A stretch of DNA of 64,000 bases from NCBI GenBank assembly GCA_011503125.2, contig WWBZ02000022.1:4650001-4714000 (forward strand), given 5' to 3'. Origin of the DNA: Botryosphaeria dothidea (taxonomy: Eukaryota > Ascomycota > Dothideomycetes > Botryosphaeriales > Botryosphaeriaceae). This document shows, piece by piece, positions 1 through 12,085 of this stretch (its first letter is position 1; every line of letters starts with the position of its first letter). Under the pieces are notes generated by a model. The model was not told the origin of the DNA, searched no databases, and saw only the letters and a list, made by a program, of their open reading frames with translations. The translations under genes were made by a program, and so were the position numbers.

Positions 1-1600
1 CCTATACTATCTATAGGCTTCCTAATATTAGATCGTAACCGGAAAGCCTAGGCACGATATAGAAGAATATACGCTTCTAGTAGTGGCCTCTAATATCTAC
101 TTTAGCCTAGGTAACCTCGTCTATTTTCTATCCTATAGGTATAAGTCCGTCTAGTATCTTTAGGGAGATCTTTATACGCGGGAGATTATAGCGTTTAGTA
201 AAACCGTAGCTTATAATAGCGTAGAATTTATAACTAGTATCGGCGAGAGCTTTACCGAAAGACTCTTTATTAATTATAACTAGGGTAAGGAGTAAATCTT
301 ATTCTAGCTTGCGTTACTACTTACGCTATTCGTTCTATACTTCCTACTTTTCCTCTACTATAGGCTCCTACCTACGATTTTCGATAGGAGCTTTTAGTTT
401 TCCGACTACTAGGAGGAGGACTCGTTCTCTAAGTCTTCTAGTTCCGGTCCTACGTATTCCTCCTATTAGATAGGCTTTATAAGCCTTACTAGCCTTCTTA
501 GTAGTAGCTATAAGTACTAGGTAACTCTATATCTAGAGTCGCTATAGCGTAGGCAACGACCCTTATTCTTGCGTTTCTATATCTCTTATTCGTCTATCTA
601 CTTAATACGACGTCCTTAGGCGGCCCTTATAGGCTCTATAGGTTTCTAGTCTATTTTATCTTACTAGGGCGTGGTCGGCTTTAGCTTAGACTCTATCTAC
701 CTACTAGTAGACCCTACCGAGCTAACCTTATTTTAACCACGCTACTAGTCTTATTACTAGCCCTACTAGGGCTTCTTTTCTATATTTCTTAGGTTAAAGG
801 CTTTAAGTTAGTTACTAATACGTTTTAGCTCCGTATAGTAGTTCTTAAAGGACTAGCTTATACTCCTAAGACTAATTATACTTCGTTAGAGCTTCTAGCT
901 AAACTCTACTTCTAAGTAGGTCTTAAGAATCTCGTCCGGCTAGTTAGTACCTCCCGCCTCTAACACGAGCTTACGGAATTCGGTAAAGTACTCTATAAAG
1001 AGCTTATTAGTTTAGCGTAGCTTATATAGCTTATATTAGGCCTTCTCTTATATATAGGGGTCGCTAAATAATAGGCGTAGCTAATCTAGTAGATACTAAG
1101 TAGTTATACTAGTCGTGTTAGTACTAGCTTATACCTAAGGCTATAGCTAACGAGCTACTTCGCCTCTAAGCCGATTATAAAGTATAAAAAACTTCGTAGC
1201 TTTAGTATAACTCGTATAGTTTACGACGAGTTTAGCTTAAGCCTAGATAATCTAAGGCTCGAGTTCTTCTCTATTACCCGAAAACTCGGCGAGAGGGCCG
1301 AGATTCTTCGTAGGACCTATCTTAGTATAGTAGCTAGTAGGTCCTAACTTAGGGGTAGAGGGGTCCGAGGAAATTTCGGCTATTCTAGCCTCCTTTTCTC
1401 TAGCCTTTCTTCTAGTCTCTTCTAAGAGTTATATAGAAGAGATTTAGGCGCCTTCTATCTTTAAGAGTTCCTTCTTCTCTTTCTTAAGCTATATAACCTC
1501 TTAAATAAGAGTATCTATTCGTGCTATTATTTATAGTAGTAATCGCTTCGTTTCTTAGTTCTCTTAAGCCTATAGCTCTTATCTATACTCTTAAGAACTT
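1..1600 (-). mobile_element. RIP-degraded Ty3/Gypsy-type retrotransposon relic (gag region)
   Basis: There is no intact ORF, and CpA/TpG are nearly absent. On the minus strand, between about 1100 and 780, a reading frame broken by many TAG/TAA codons still shows a retrotransposon gag core: segments such as IEYFTEFRKLVLEAGG and PDEILKTYLEVEF, matching the usual S..EY..EFR.L plus W.D..L..Y pattern of that family. Most stops are explained as RIP products of CAG, CAA or TGG codons. The rest of the element should lie left of the window. The family call is inferred from the gag pattern only; no integrase or LTR is seen here. Confidence 0.5.
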
Positions 1601-1610
1601 ATATCGAGTA

Positions 1611-1682
1611 ATTCTAGTAATTCTAGTAATTCTAGTAATTCTAGTAATTCTAGTAATTCTAGTAATTCTAGTAATTCTAGTG
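1611..1682. repeat. 9-bp minisatellite (ATTCTAGTA)n, about 8 copies
   Basis: Eight tandem copies of ATTCTAGTA sit in RIP-mutated DNA; only the last unit departs from the consensus. The unit length is a multiple of three, so a spurious frame repeating Ile-Leu-Val runs through it. No coding role is supported. It lies between the Gypsy-like relic on the left and the LINE relic on the right. Confidence 0.9.
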
Positions 1683-1799
1683 CGCGACTATACTAGTAAT
1701 CCGATATCTAGTAAGTCTAATATAGGAAGTCTAGCTAATATTAGGGCTTAACCTTAGGATAATCGCTAAAAGGTATATTACGCTATATACGTTAAGCTA

Positions 1800-4700
1800 G
1801 ACTTAAGAAGAAAGAGAAGAAGTTATAGAAGAAAGAGGAAAGTTATATATAAGAAAGGCTTAGCGTTACGTAATCTACTAATAATTCTCTAAGGCTTAAT
1901 TCTAAGGCTTTAGACTCTAATAGTATACTCTATAGCTTAGATAGTTCGCTATAGATTTATCTAATTTTTAGGTTCTACTATATACTTTAGGCTACTAGCT
2001 TATCTTATCTTCCCTAGCTAGTAGACTTTATCTATCTCTTCTTCTACTTATTTCTATATACTATACGTAGCTTTATTCGCTTTAAAAGACTCTAGTAGAT
2101 AGAGGGGTAGTAGTTAAGAAGTAAGTTTACCTTTTTTCTAAGTAGGATTCTTCTAGTAGAGCTAGTAGCGCCTCTAGTACTTAGAGTAGCCCGAGCTATC
2201 TATTTAATACTCTAGTAAGTTTTCTCTACTACTATCGCGACTAGGCTATCTCTAGCTCTAATAGCCTAGACTAGTACTAGTTCGTCTAGATATAGTAAGA
2301 GTAGAGAAATTTCTATCTTATACTCTAAGATTTATATACTAGTTAACTTATATACCTCTAAGATAGTACGTAGATACTAGTTTTAAATCTTCTTTAGTAG
2401 CTAGATAGTTATTTTTCTCTACCCTAGGATTTTCTTTAGAATATACTATATTCTATAGCCGTAGATAAGGACTAGCCTTACTACGGCTATATAGATATAA
2501 CGGGCTTTAGTAAATAAGACTTTCTAGGTAGACGCTACGAGTCTAAAGAGAGAGATATACTATTTAATTACCTTAGCTTCTATTTCTCTAATATAGAATT
2601 TCTATCTAAGCTTATTATCTACGTAGACTTCTAGAATCTTAATTATAGGCTCTAGGTATCTAGTAAATCTAGAAATACGAATCTCTACTACTATATTAAA
2701 TCTCCTTAGTTTTCTTATAAAATAAATAAGATAATACTTATTGGGCGAGAAAGCTAACCCGTAGGTAGCTACCTAGTACTCGTAAATTTAATATACTCTC
2801 TCTAGTATTCTATAGTTCTATTCTATAGATCTACTAAAGATTAGAATATTAGTATTATTAACGAATCTAAGAGAGAAGGTATTACCTCTACGTAGCTATA
2901 TAAGTAGATTAGAGATAAAGAATATATAGAGGATTAGAAATAGGAAGAATTTCTAGAAAATTTTAGTTAAGATCTAGATTAGCAGGCTAGTAAAGTCTCT
3001 AAAAGATAGCTAAGTAGTCCGGTTCTATAAAAAGGAGTACGTAAATCTTTCTATCTATTCGGGAAGCCTCGCTATTCTTATATTATAGAGAAGTCTTTTA
3101 TAGAATATATAATCGTATATCTCTAAGATATCTAGGCTAAGAACTAAGACTACTAGTCTAGAATCTTACGCCTAAATAGTATAGATCTATTCCGTAAGTA
3201 GGTCGAGAGCTACTACTACTAACCTATTTCTTCTAGCTTCTATCTATATATTAGAAAGTAGTTTATAGGCTTTAGTCGCCTAGAAGATTTAATCTACTAT
3301 AATTTTCTTAAGTAGCTTCTCTAGCGTATTAAGTAAAGTAATTAGTCTAAATAACTTAGCTTTAGTATAGTTATTCCTCTATAGTTTTCTTAGAACTACG
3401 GTAATAGAGCTTTTAAACTATTTAGAGTAGTATCTAAGTACGAGATATTTCTAGAAGAGTCTAGTAAGTAGTCCGCTTAGTATCTAAGCGTACTACTTTA
3501 GAAATCTATTAATAATTTTATCTAGGCCTAGTATCTTATCTAAGAGAAGCTTCTTAATAGTATAAAGAACCTACTCTTCGGTAACGTCTTAGAGGATCTC
3601 TACTAGCTCTAGATATATATATCTATTTAGATCTAAGAGGTCGGTAGTCCTAGAAGAGAAAAAGAACTAGTTAATAAGAATTTCTATCTTAGCCGGATTA
3701 TCGTAGTATAGTTATTTATCTACTCTCTAGAGGGGTAGAAACTAGAATAGAGCTAGTAGTTCTTATACTTTTATTCTTATCTACTTTAAGAGCTTCTAGA
3801 GTATAGATAGATCTAAGATAATCTTAGCTACTATTCTACGCTATACTTTTATTCTATCTCTTCTAATCTATTTCTTCTTACTATTAATAATAGTTTAGTA
3901 AACTATTTAGTTCTTCTTTCTTTCTATAGCTATTTACTTTCTTTTAGCTACTCTAGTCTAGTATACTAGATCCGAATACTTCTTTATCTATTATATAGAG
4001 GCCTAGAGCGAGGGTCTCGCTACTAGAATAGTCTTCTAAATTATTTTTTAGATAGCCTTCTAGAGTAGTATAATAAAATAATCTAAGTCTACTTTAGTAT
4101 TAAGAGGGGCTACTTTAAGATATTTAAGCTTTAATTAAAGTATATTATTAGTTCTCTTCTAGTTTACTTTCTTCTACTAGGGTCTTAGAAGACGTAGTTC
4201 CGCGGGAGTAAGAGAAAAATCGAGTATAGTAAGAATAGATAGGTAGTTAGAGGATAATTTAAGCTCCTAACTAGCTCCGTAACTAAGAATTCTCTTTTCT
4301 AGCTACTATATAGTAAAAATAAGATCTAGAATACTCTCGCTACTACTCTCTCTTCTCGTAATAGTATCTCTTAGAAGAGCTAGATTAAGATTAGCTATAG
4401 TAGCTATTTTAATAAGATTATCTATAAGAATATAGTATCTTAGAGCGGTTATACCTCTTTAAATAGAATAGTAAAGATTAAAGTCTTCTAGAAGAATATA
4501 CTCCCTTAGTTTTCTAAGAGCTTCTAGAAGAAGAGATAGAGTTTTTAGAGCCGTATTAGTATAGAAGGCTAGTAGAAGATTATAGTAGTTATAAATATAG
4601 ATTATACGTGTCTTAGTAGTAATAGATAGTATAATAAGATCTAGTAAGTAGGCTATTACTTACTAGAAGTCGGGGATAATAGTCTTACTTATAAAGAAGT

Positions 4701-6470
4701 AGGTTCTTACTACTTTCTTCTAAGGGAAAACTATATAGTAGATAGAATATCTTACTATTATCTTAACCCTCGGGTTTCTCTAAAATTTCTAGATAGCTAG
4801 AATATAGTAGATTCTTAGATTAACCTCCTTAAAGAACGGAAGTATTATCCTATCTCTACTTTTATAGACGTTATACTATACGATAGAGAGAGAGCCTATA
4901 TCTAATATTAACTTTCTTCTATTTCTAAGTTAGACTACGAGAGGGTTATTAGTATAGGCTACGAAGAGGCGGGAGTTCTTATAGACTCTTTCTCTGAGAT
5001 ATACTAGAAGCTATTAAGTTCGGTAAACCGTATCTAGTTAGGAGGCGGAAGGCGACTTAGATTTCTTAGCCTATCTAGCCCTCTCTTAGTTAGCTTCTCT
5101 TCTCTAGACCTCTTTCTTAGTCTAATCGTTAACTAGTTAGTTTAGAGCTATATTTTAGCCGTAGAAGTATCTTCTCTATATCTCTTTAGTACCGCTAGAC
5201 GGGCCTTAGTAGTCTTAGCCTAACGGGCTCTACGCGTTAGATAGAAGTTACTCTAGGCCGTATACTCTTAGTTATAGTTTATATATTACGTCTTCTCTTT
5301 AGAGTACTCGTAGATATTATATATCTCGGCGTACTAGCTATATCTATTCTCTCTTCTATAGTAGGTAGAGATATAGCTATAATTCTAGTACTTAAAGTAC
5401 TAGATTACTATAAAGATTATACTATAGTACTCTACTATATAGAGAGTATAGTTACTAATAAGTTTTTTAGTAATAATCTAGTTAGCTACCTCGGGGTCTA
5501 TAGTACTAAGAATAATAGCTAAGTACGTTTTCTTCTCTAGAAGCTTTCTTTTTAGCTAGGCTAGCTTATTAATACGTAGTTCTAGATATAGAAATAGATT
5601 CTAATTCTAAAGGATTTAGGCGGTCTAGAAGTTCTTAGTATTAATATCTTTAAGAAGAACGTTATAGACTAGTACTAAGTAGAGCTACTAGTTAGAACGG
5701 ACTTTTCTATTTAGTTCTATAGTCTATTTCTAATTCTAGAGAAGGGCTACTCTAGTCTAAGTATTAGATATAAAAAGCTTAACGTTTCTACTAGAGAGCT
5801 TCTTAGCCGCTAGTACTCTTTTATAAGCTAGGCTTTTTCTTATCTAGATCTTTTTAATAATAGCCTCGTTAATAAGATTAGTAATCTTCTATCTATTAGT
5901 CTTATTTAGGAAGTATAGAATAAGCTTAGTAGTAGTTAAGGGAGTAGAGGACTTTAGAGCTACTCGGGCTATAATATTAGCCTAGCTAAATACTACGGGC
6001 GTAGAAGTAGTCTAAAGTTAGCTAACTATCTTCTAGATCTACTAAATCTTTTTAAGAATATTCTTAAGGCCTAGCTTCTTAGTAGTCGTCTTCTAGTAGA
6101 TAGTAATATAATTCTAGAAGATTATCTTAGTAATATCGAGAAAATTTTTTACCTAGCTAAAAAGAACTAAAAAAAGACTAGCGAATACTTATAGAGCTTA
6201 GAGAAGAATATCTACTATTTTTAAGGCTCTTTTAACGTATTCTATACTATACTAAGTATTTTATAGTTTATTAGAGATACGCTATAGTTAGATAGAGGTA
6301 GTTACTAGAGAGGGCTATTCGCTTCTTTCTACGGCTTCTATATTAACTATAACGCGGCTATAGCTACTCTAAGTAGTATTTTAAGTCTCGCTAAGCCTAG
6401 AAGAGTTTCTAGGGCCCTCTTCCGGCGCCGTAGCTTAGAATCGATTTTTTAGCGTAGTTATATTCTAGCC
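1800..6470 (-). mobile_element. LINE (Tad1-like) retrotransposon, copy A, RIP-inactivated
   Basis: This is a minus-strand non-LTR element with its 5' end at the right (about 6470). The reverse-transcriptase catalytic box is readable at about 2842-2880: the frame gives LRFVNNTNILIFS, where functional elements carry F-V-D-D, so both catalytic Asp codons have become Asn as G-to-A RIP would produce. A gag-like zinc-knuckle relic lies at about 5300-5410 with Cys codons turned to Tyr. The right half (about 3270-6470) is duplicated at 6475-9670. The left boundary is approximate. The element is not functional: stop codons occur throughout. Confidence 0.75.
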
Positions 6471-6474
6471 GTAT

Positions 6475-9400
6475 ACTTTAGTAGCCTAGAAGATTCTATC
6501 TACTATAATTCTCTTAAGTAGCTTTTCTAGCGTATTAAGTAAAGTAATTAGCCTAAATAACTTAGCTTTAGTATAGTCGTCTCTTTATAGTTTTCTAAGA
6601 ACTATAGTAATAGAGCTTTTAAACTATCTAAAATAGTATCTAAGTACGAAGTATCTCTAGAAGAGTCTAGTAAGGAGTCCCCTTAGTATCTTAGCGTATT
6701 ACTTTAGAAATCTATTAGTAATTTTATCTAGATCTAGTATCTTATCTAGAGAAAGCTTCTTAATAGTATAGAGAACCTACTCTTTAGTAAGGTCTTAGAG
6801 AATCTCTACTAGTACTAGATATATATATCTATTTAGATTTAAGAGGTCGGTAACTCTAGAAGATAGAAAGAACTAGTTAGTAAGAATTTCTACCTTAGAC
6901 TAGTTATTATAATATAGTTATTTATCTATTTTCTAGAGGGGTAGAAACTAAGATAGAGCTAGAGGTTCTAATACTTTTATTTTTATTTACTTTAAGAGCT
7001 TCTAGAGTATAGATAGATCCGAAGTAATCTTAGCTACTATTCTACGCTATACTTTTATTCTATCTCTTCTAATCTACCTCTTCTTACTATTAGTAATAGT
7101 TTAGTATACTATCTAGTTCTTCTCTCTTTCTATAGCCGTCTACTTTCTTCTAGCTATTCTAGCCTAGTATACTAGGTCCGAATACTTCTTTATCTATTAT
7201 ATAGAGGTCTAGAGCGAGGGTCTCGTTACTAGAATAGTCTTCTAGATTATTCTTTAGATAGCCTTCTAGAGTAGTATAGTAAAGTAATCTAGATCTACTT
7301 TAGTATTAAGAGGGGCTACTTTAAGATATTCGAGCTTTAATTAGAGTATATTATTAGTTCTCTTCTAGTCTACTTTCTTCTACTAAGACCTTAGGGGGCG
7401 TAGTTCTACGGAGATAGAAGAAAAATTAAGTATAGTAAGAATAGATAGGTAGTTAGAGGATAATTCGAGCTTCTAGCTAACTCTATAGCTAAAGATTCTC
7501 TTCTCTAGCTACCGTAATATAAAGATAAGGTCTAGAGTACTCTCGCTACTACTATCTCGTCTAGTAATAGTACTTCTTAAAAGGACTAGATTAAGATTAG
7601 CTATAGTAGCTATTTTAATTAGATTATCCGCTAGAATATAGTATATTAGAAAGGTTATACCTCTCTAGATAGAATAGTAGAGATTAAAGTCCTCTAAGAG
7701 GATATACTTCTCTAGTTTTCTAAGAACTTCCGGTAGAAGAGATAGAGTTTCTAGCGCTATACTAGTATAAGAGGCTAGCGAGGAATTATAGTAGTTATAG
7801 ATATAGATTATATATATTCTAGTAATAAGAGATAGTATAATAAGATCTAGTAAATAGACTATTACTTACTAGGAGTCGGAGCTAATAGCCTTACTTATAA
7901 AGAAGTAGATTCTTACTACTTTCTTCTAGGGAAAAACTATATAGTAGATAGAGTATCTTACTATTATCTTAACCCTTAGGTTTCTCTAAGGTTTCTAGAT
8001 AGCTAGGATATAGTAGATCTTTAGGTCTACTTCCTTAAAGAGCGGGAGTATTACCCTATTCTTACTCTTATAGACGTTATACTATATAATAAAGAGAGAG
8101 CCTATATCTAATATTAACTTCCTTCTATCTCTAGATCCGGCTACGAGGGGGCTAGTAGTATAGACTATAAGAAGGAAGTTCCCGCGGGCTTCTCTAAGGC
8201 GTATTATAAGCTATTAAGTCCGGTAAACCTTATTTAGTTAGGAGGCGGGGGGCGGCTTAAGTCTCTTAGCCTACCTAGTTCCCTCTTAACCGGCTCCTTC
8301 TCTCTAATTCTCTTTCTTAGTCTAACGGTTAACTAGTTAGTTTAAGGCTATATTTTAGTTATTAGAAGTCCTTCCCGGTGCCTTTCTAGTACTACTAGGC
8401 GGGCCTAGGCGGCCTTAGTATAGTAGGCTCTACGTGCTAGGTAGGAGTTACTCTAGGCTATATATCTTTAAGAGTAGTTTACGTACTATATACTTTCCTT
8501 AGAGTAGTCCCTAGTATTATATATCTTACTATACTATCCGTACTTTTCCTTCTTTTTATAATAGTTAGTAATATAACCGTAGGCCTAGTACTTAAAATAC
8601 TAGGTTACTATAAAGACTACGTTATAGTACTACGCTATATAGATAGTAAAGTTAATAATAAGCCCCTTATTAATAATCTAGTTAGCGGTTTCGGGGTTTA
8701 TAGTGCTAAGGATAATAGCCGAGTAAGTTTTCCCCTCTGGGAGCTTCCTCTTTAGCCAGGCTAGCTTACTAATACGTAGTCCTAGGTATAGAGATAGGTT
8801 CTACTCCTAGATGGTTTGGATAGCTTAGGGGTCTATGGTATCGATTCCTTCTCGAGGGATATTATGTACTAGTACTAAGTATAGCTGCTGGTTAGGCCTG
8901 ACTTCTTTTTCTAGTCCTGTAGTCTATTCCTAGTCCTAGAGAAGGGCTGTTCTGGTTGCTTTATCCGGTATAAAGATCCTAACGTCTCTACTGGGGAGCT
9001 TCTTAGCAGTAAGTACTTTCTTGCACGCCTAGCTTTTTCCTACCTAGATCTTTCTAATAATTACCTTATTTGAGAGCTTAGCTATTTCTTATCTATTTAC
9101 TATCTCTAGGAAGTAGAGGATAAGTTTAGTAGTAGCTGGGGAGGTAGGGGGCTTCGGGGCTGCTTAGGCTATAATTTATACCTAGCTGCGAGTATTGGGT
9201 GTAGGTGTAGAGGTAGCCTGGATACGGTTGACTGTCTTTTAGACCTGTTGGACCTCTTTGAGGATATCCTTAAGGCCTAGCTCTTTGGTGGCTACCTCCT
9301 AGCAGATAGTAATATAATCCTAGAAGATTATCTTGGTAATGTCGAGAAAATTTTTTACCTAGCTAGAGAGGACTGAAGGGAGGCTAGCGGATGTTTGTAG

Positions 9401-9670
9401 GGCTTGGAGGAGGGTGTCTGCTGTTTTTGAGGCTCTCTCAACGTATTCTACGCTGTACTGGGTGCTCTACGGTTTCTTAGGGGTGTATTAGGGCTGGGTA
9501 GAGGTAGTTACTGGGGGAGGCTATTCGCCTCTTCCTGTGTCCTCTACATCAACCACTTCGCGGCTGCAGTTGTCTTGAGTACTGTTTTGGGACTCGCGAA
9601 GCCTAGGAGAGTCCCTAGGGCCCTCTCCCGGCGCCGTAGCTTGGGGTCGATTTTTTGGTGTGGTCATGTT
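6475..9670 (-). mobile_element. LINE (Tad1-like) copy B, 3'-incomplete, RIP-mutated at left and nearly clean at right
   Basis: It repeats copy A head-to-tail with an offset of 3200-3207 bp (for example TAGACGTTAT at 4864 and 8071). It covers ORF1, the endonuclease region and only part of the RT region. Its 5' end at the right is the least mutated: an ATG at 9667 (minus) opens an ORF1 start beginning MTTPKNRPQATAPGEGPRDS that runs about 48 codons to a TAG. A CCHC zinc-knuckle relic lies at about 8500-8610, with Tyr in place of the Cys residues. Mutation is heavy up to about 8750; TpG and CpA then reappear. LINEs are normally truncated at the 5' end, so loss of the 3' part suggests that copy A inserted into copy B or that the two recombined. 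Confidence 0.75.
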
Positions 9671-9984
9671 TTATCTTTTCAGGTCAATAGTAATGATAAA
9701 AAATTGAAACTCCCAAAATACGACCCACCGATGAATGAAGCACACTGGTCATGTTCAGGTGAGGTGAAAGCGAAAACATCGCCGGGCAGCTGCGGCGTGC
9801 GGGGGTTCTGATTGGTCGGCTGCATCCACGTCGCACATCAACAACATAACCTTGATGTTGTATTTTGGACCAGCATCGGATAGTCTCGGCAATCAACTCC
9901 ATGCCGTTAGCTCTCTTGTAGCAGACCGAACTCGCCCTTGTGAGCAAATCCCACGCTTCCTGCCTACCACGCCCTAAGCTCCCC

Positions 9985-11894
9985 TCAGTAGTTCTGCGAC
10001 GCCGTTTCCATCTGGTCCAGAGCCAACTGGTGGTTGGACTTGTGACTCGTGTAGTAGCCCTCGACCAGCAATTCCAGAGCCTTCGCCGTGCCGTATTGCC
10101 TCTGGACCTCGTCGAACCCCTCTCCGTCATCATCCACCAGCACGACGAAGACCCAGTCGTCATCGTCGAAAGGCAGGCCCTCCTTCGCCATGTCCATGCC
10201 GCGCAGGTCAATCGCGATCGACATCTTGCGGCCGTCCCACGTCGTGAGGCACCAGCTGTCCAGGACCGTGTTGGCCGAGAACACCAGCGTCTCGATGTCC
10301 ATGCTGGCGCGGATGTGCCGCAGCACGGGGGCCCAGTCGCCGCCGACGAGCATCATGCGGAAGAAGACGAGGTGCTTGAGCTGCGGGTTCGCGCCGACGA
10401 ACGCCATCAGGCGGTCCATCCACACGTAGTCGTACTTGAGTATGACGGTGCGCAGCGTCGGGATGCGGGCGGCCGGGATGCACGCGTTGACGAAGCCGAT
10501 GCTGGCGTCGCAGTGGCGGCTGCCGATGGCCAGGGATAGCCCCTCGAGCTGCGGGGCGGCCTGGATGATCTTCGTGATGGCGACGTAGCGCGCTTCGTCG
10601 GGGTGATCTTGCGGAGAAGTAAACGTGGTCTTTTTGTTTTTTATCCCTCCTCCGAGGTTGCATTTTCTCTCTCTCTCTCTTGCTTTGGAGCCAGACAGCT
10701 TTACTTACCTGACTGGTTGTGACCGCCCCCAGCGAAAGAGAAGGCCAGTTCGCGCACGGCGCCCAATGCATCCACCTTCAGTTTGGGGACCATGCGTCGA
10801 CAAGGAGTAATGTCTTCCACATATTCGTGATATCCAGCTTTCGTGCCGTGAAGCCAGGGGTTTTCGCGGATTTCGAATCTCTGGACCTCTCTCTTGCTGC
10901 GATGGATGGCCTCGAGGATGCCGGAAAGACTGCGGTGGTTGAGAGGGATGCTTGCGCACGCCATCGGGTCGCACGTGAGGTGCCTGATTTCGATGGTAGT
11001 CCCAAAGACGTTGATGGCCTGGAGATTTTCCATCTTTATGAGCGCGAGCGCTAAGAAGTGGTGTGCGCATCCAACGAGGCAGCAGACTTTGCTGTACTTC
11101 TCCATCATGTAGCCGGGAATTCTTCCACGGTAGATGTCCCGGGCCAGTTGCGCCATCTTCTCCCTCTCGTGTGCAGCAGCCGCGTGATCCTGCTCTTCTT
11201 CAGCACCAGCCTCTCCCGAGCCGGCATCTTCGGACTCCTGTTTATGCTGGAGGGACAGGAGAAGGAAATCCCTGTAGGAGCCTTCCGGAAAGCGGAACCT
11301 CTTAGGAAACGGTGACGTGCCCACGATGATGTCGAGTTCACGGATGGCATTGGCATTCGTAGGTGAGCGGAGAAGGTGGCAGAGGGCGCCTGTGTTGCTA
11401 AGGGTGAAACGGACAGGGAGGATGGAGAGATAAGAGGCGAAGCTCAGCGACACCTTCTCGGTCATTTGACGCGAGGCCAGACGGAGGTTGCCAATCTGCT
11501 TCCAGGTTAGGAATTTGGCGATCTCGCACACCACTTCGATGGGCAGCTTCTCGATGTGCGAGAGGCGGTGGAGCGCTGTGGACAACTCGCCGCTTAGATA
11601 TTCCGTCATGCTTGTCGGGGGTGCGTTCGCAGGCGTCGATGCCGTCTCAGTGGGACGTGGCTGCGCTCCAGGAGCGAGGTTGGGGTCGGGCGTAGACATG
11701 TTGAGTGGCGGTTCAAGGATTGTTCGTGAGGTCGGTGTGGAGTGTGATGTGGACGGCGGACGCGGACGAGAGGCAGCCATGGCCAGAACCGCACTAACCA
11801 AATTTGGAGAGGAGGCACGCCGCCGGGTTGTCGCGAGTCTTGACTGTCTACGCGCGGGCCTCACGCCGGACAGCAGCAGCCGTTCTTCGTCCAA
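9985..11894 (-). CDS. F-box domain protein (F-box paralogue 1)
   Basis: Two exons: 11894-10709 and 10607-9985, with a 101-bp intron (GTAAGT donor at 10708; acceptor before 10607) that keeps the frame. The F-box is visible as LPIEVVCEIAKFLTWKQIGN followed by LRLASRQM, near residue 120 from the first ATG. Such proteins are substrate receptors of SCF ubiquitin ligases, binding Skp1 through the F-box. The middle contains an Ala/Glu-rich insertion. The C-terminus ends with an acidic strand (FDDDDWVFVVLVDDDGEG) and a Gly-Tyr-Tyr motif (LLVEGYYTSHK) that also occurs in the two other F-box genes of this window. The ATG at 11699 (MSTPDPN) is a plausible alternative start. The substrate is unknown. Confidence 0.75.
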
Positions 11895-12085
11895 ATCCTT
11901 TCTCTGGAGGTTGTCCCAGAACGGGCCATTTCGGTTGCTATTCTTCTAAATAAAGGGCGGACAATCTCTGGTCCGCTTATCTTCAGCCTATGCTACAGTC
12001 TAAAGAACACTCTCATCAACGCAAACGCTCGAGCTTTCTGCCACGAGCATTGTCTCGTATGCCAGTGCTTTGATCCAGACATCCC

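Noticed and set aside
1521..1751. 76-codon ORF with repeated Ile-Leu-Val
   Set aside because: It is a translation of the 9-bp minisatellite in RIP-mutated DNA; no start context or domain.
9684..10771. Several overlapping Arg/Ala-rich ORFs on both strands
   Set aside because: They are shadows of the F-box gene's last exon; composition is that of antisense or shifted GC-rich coding DNA.
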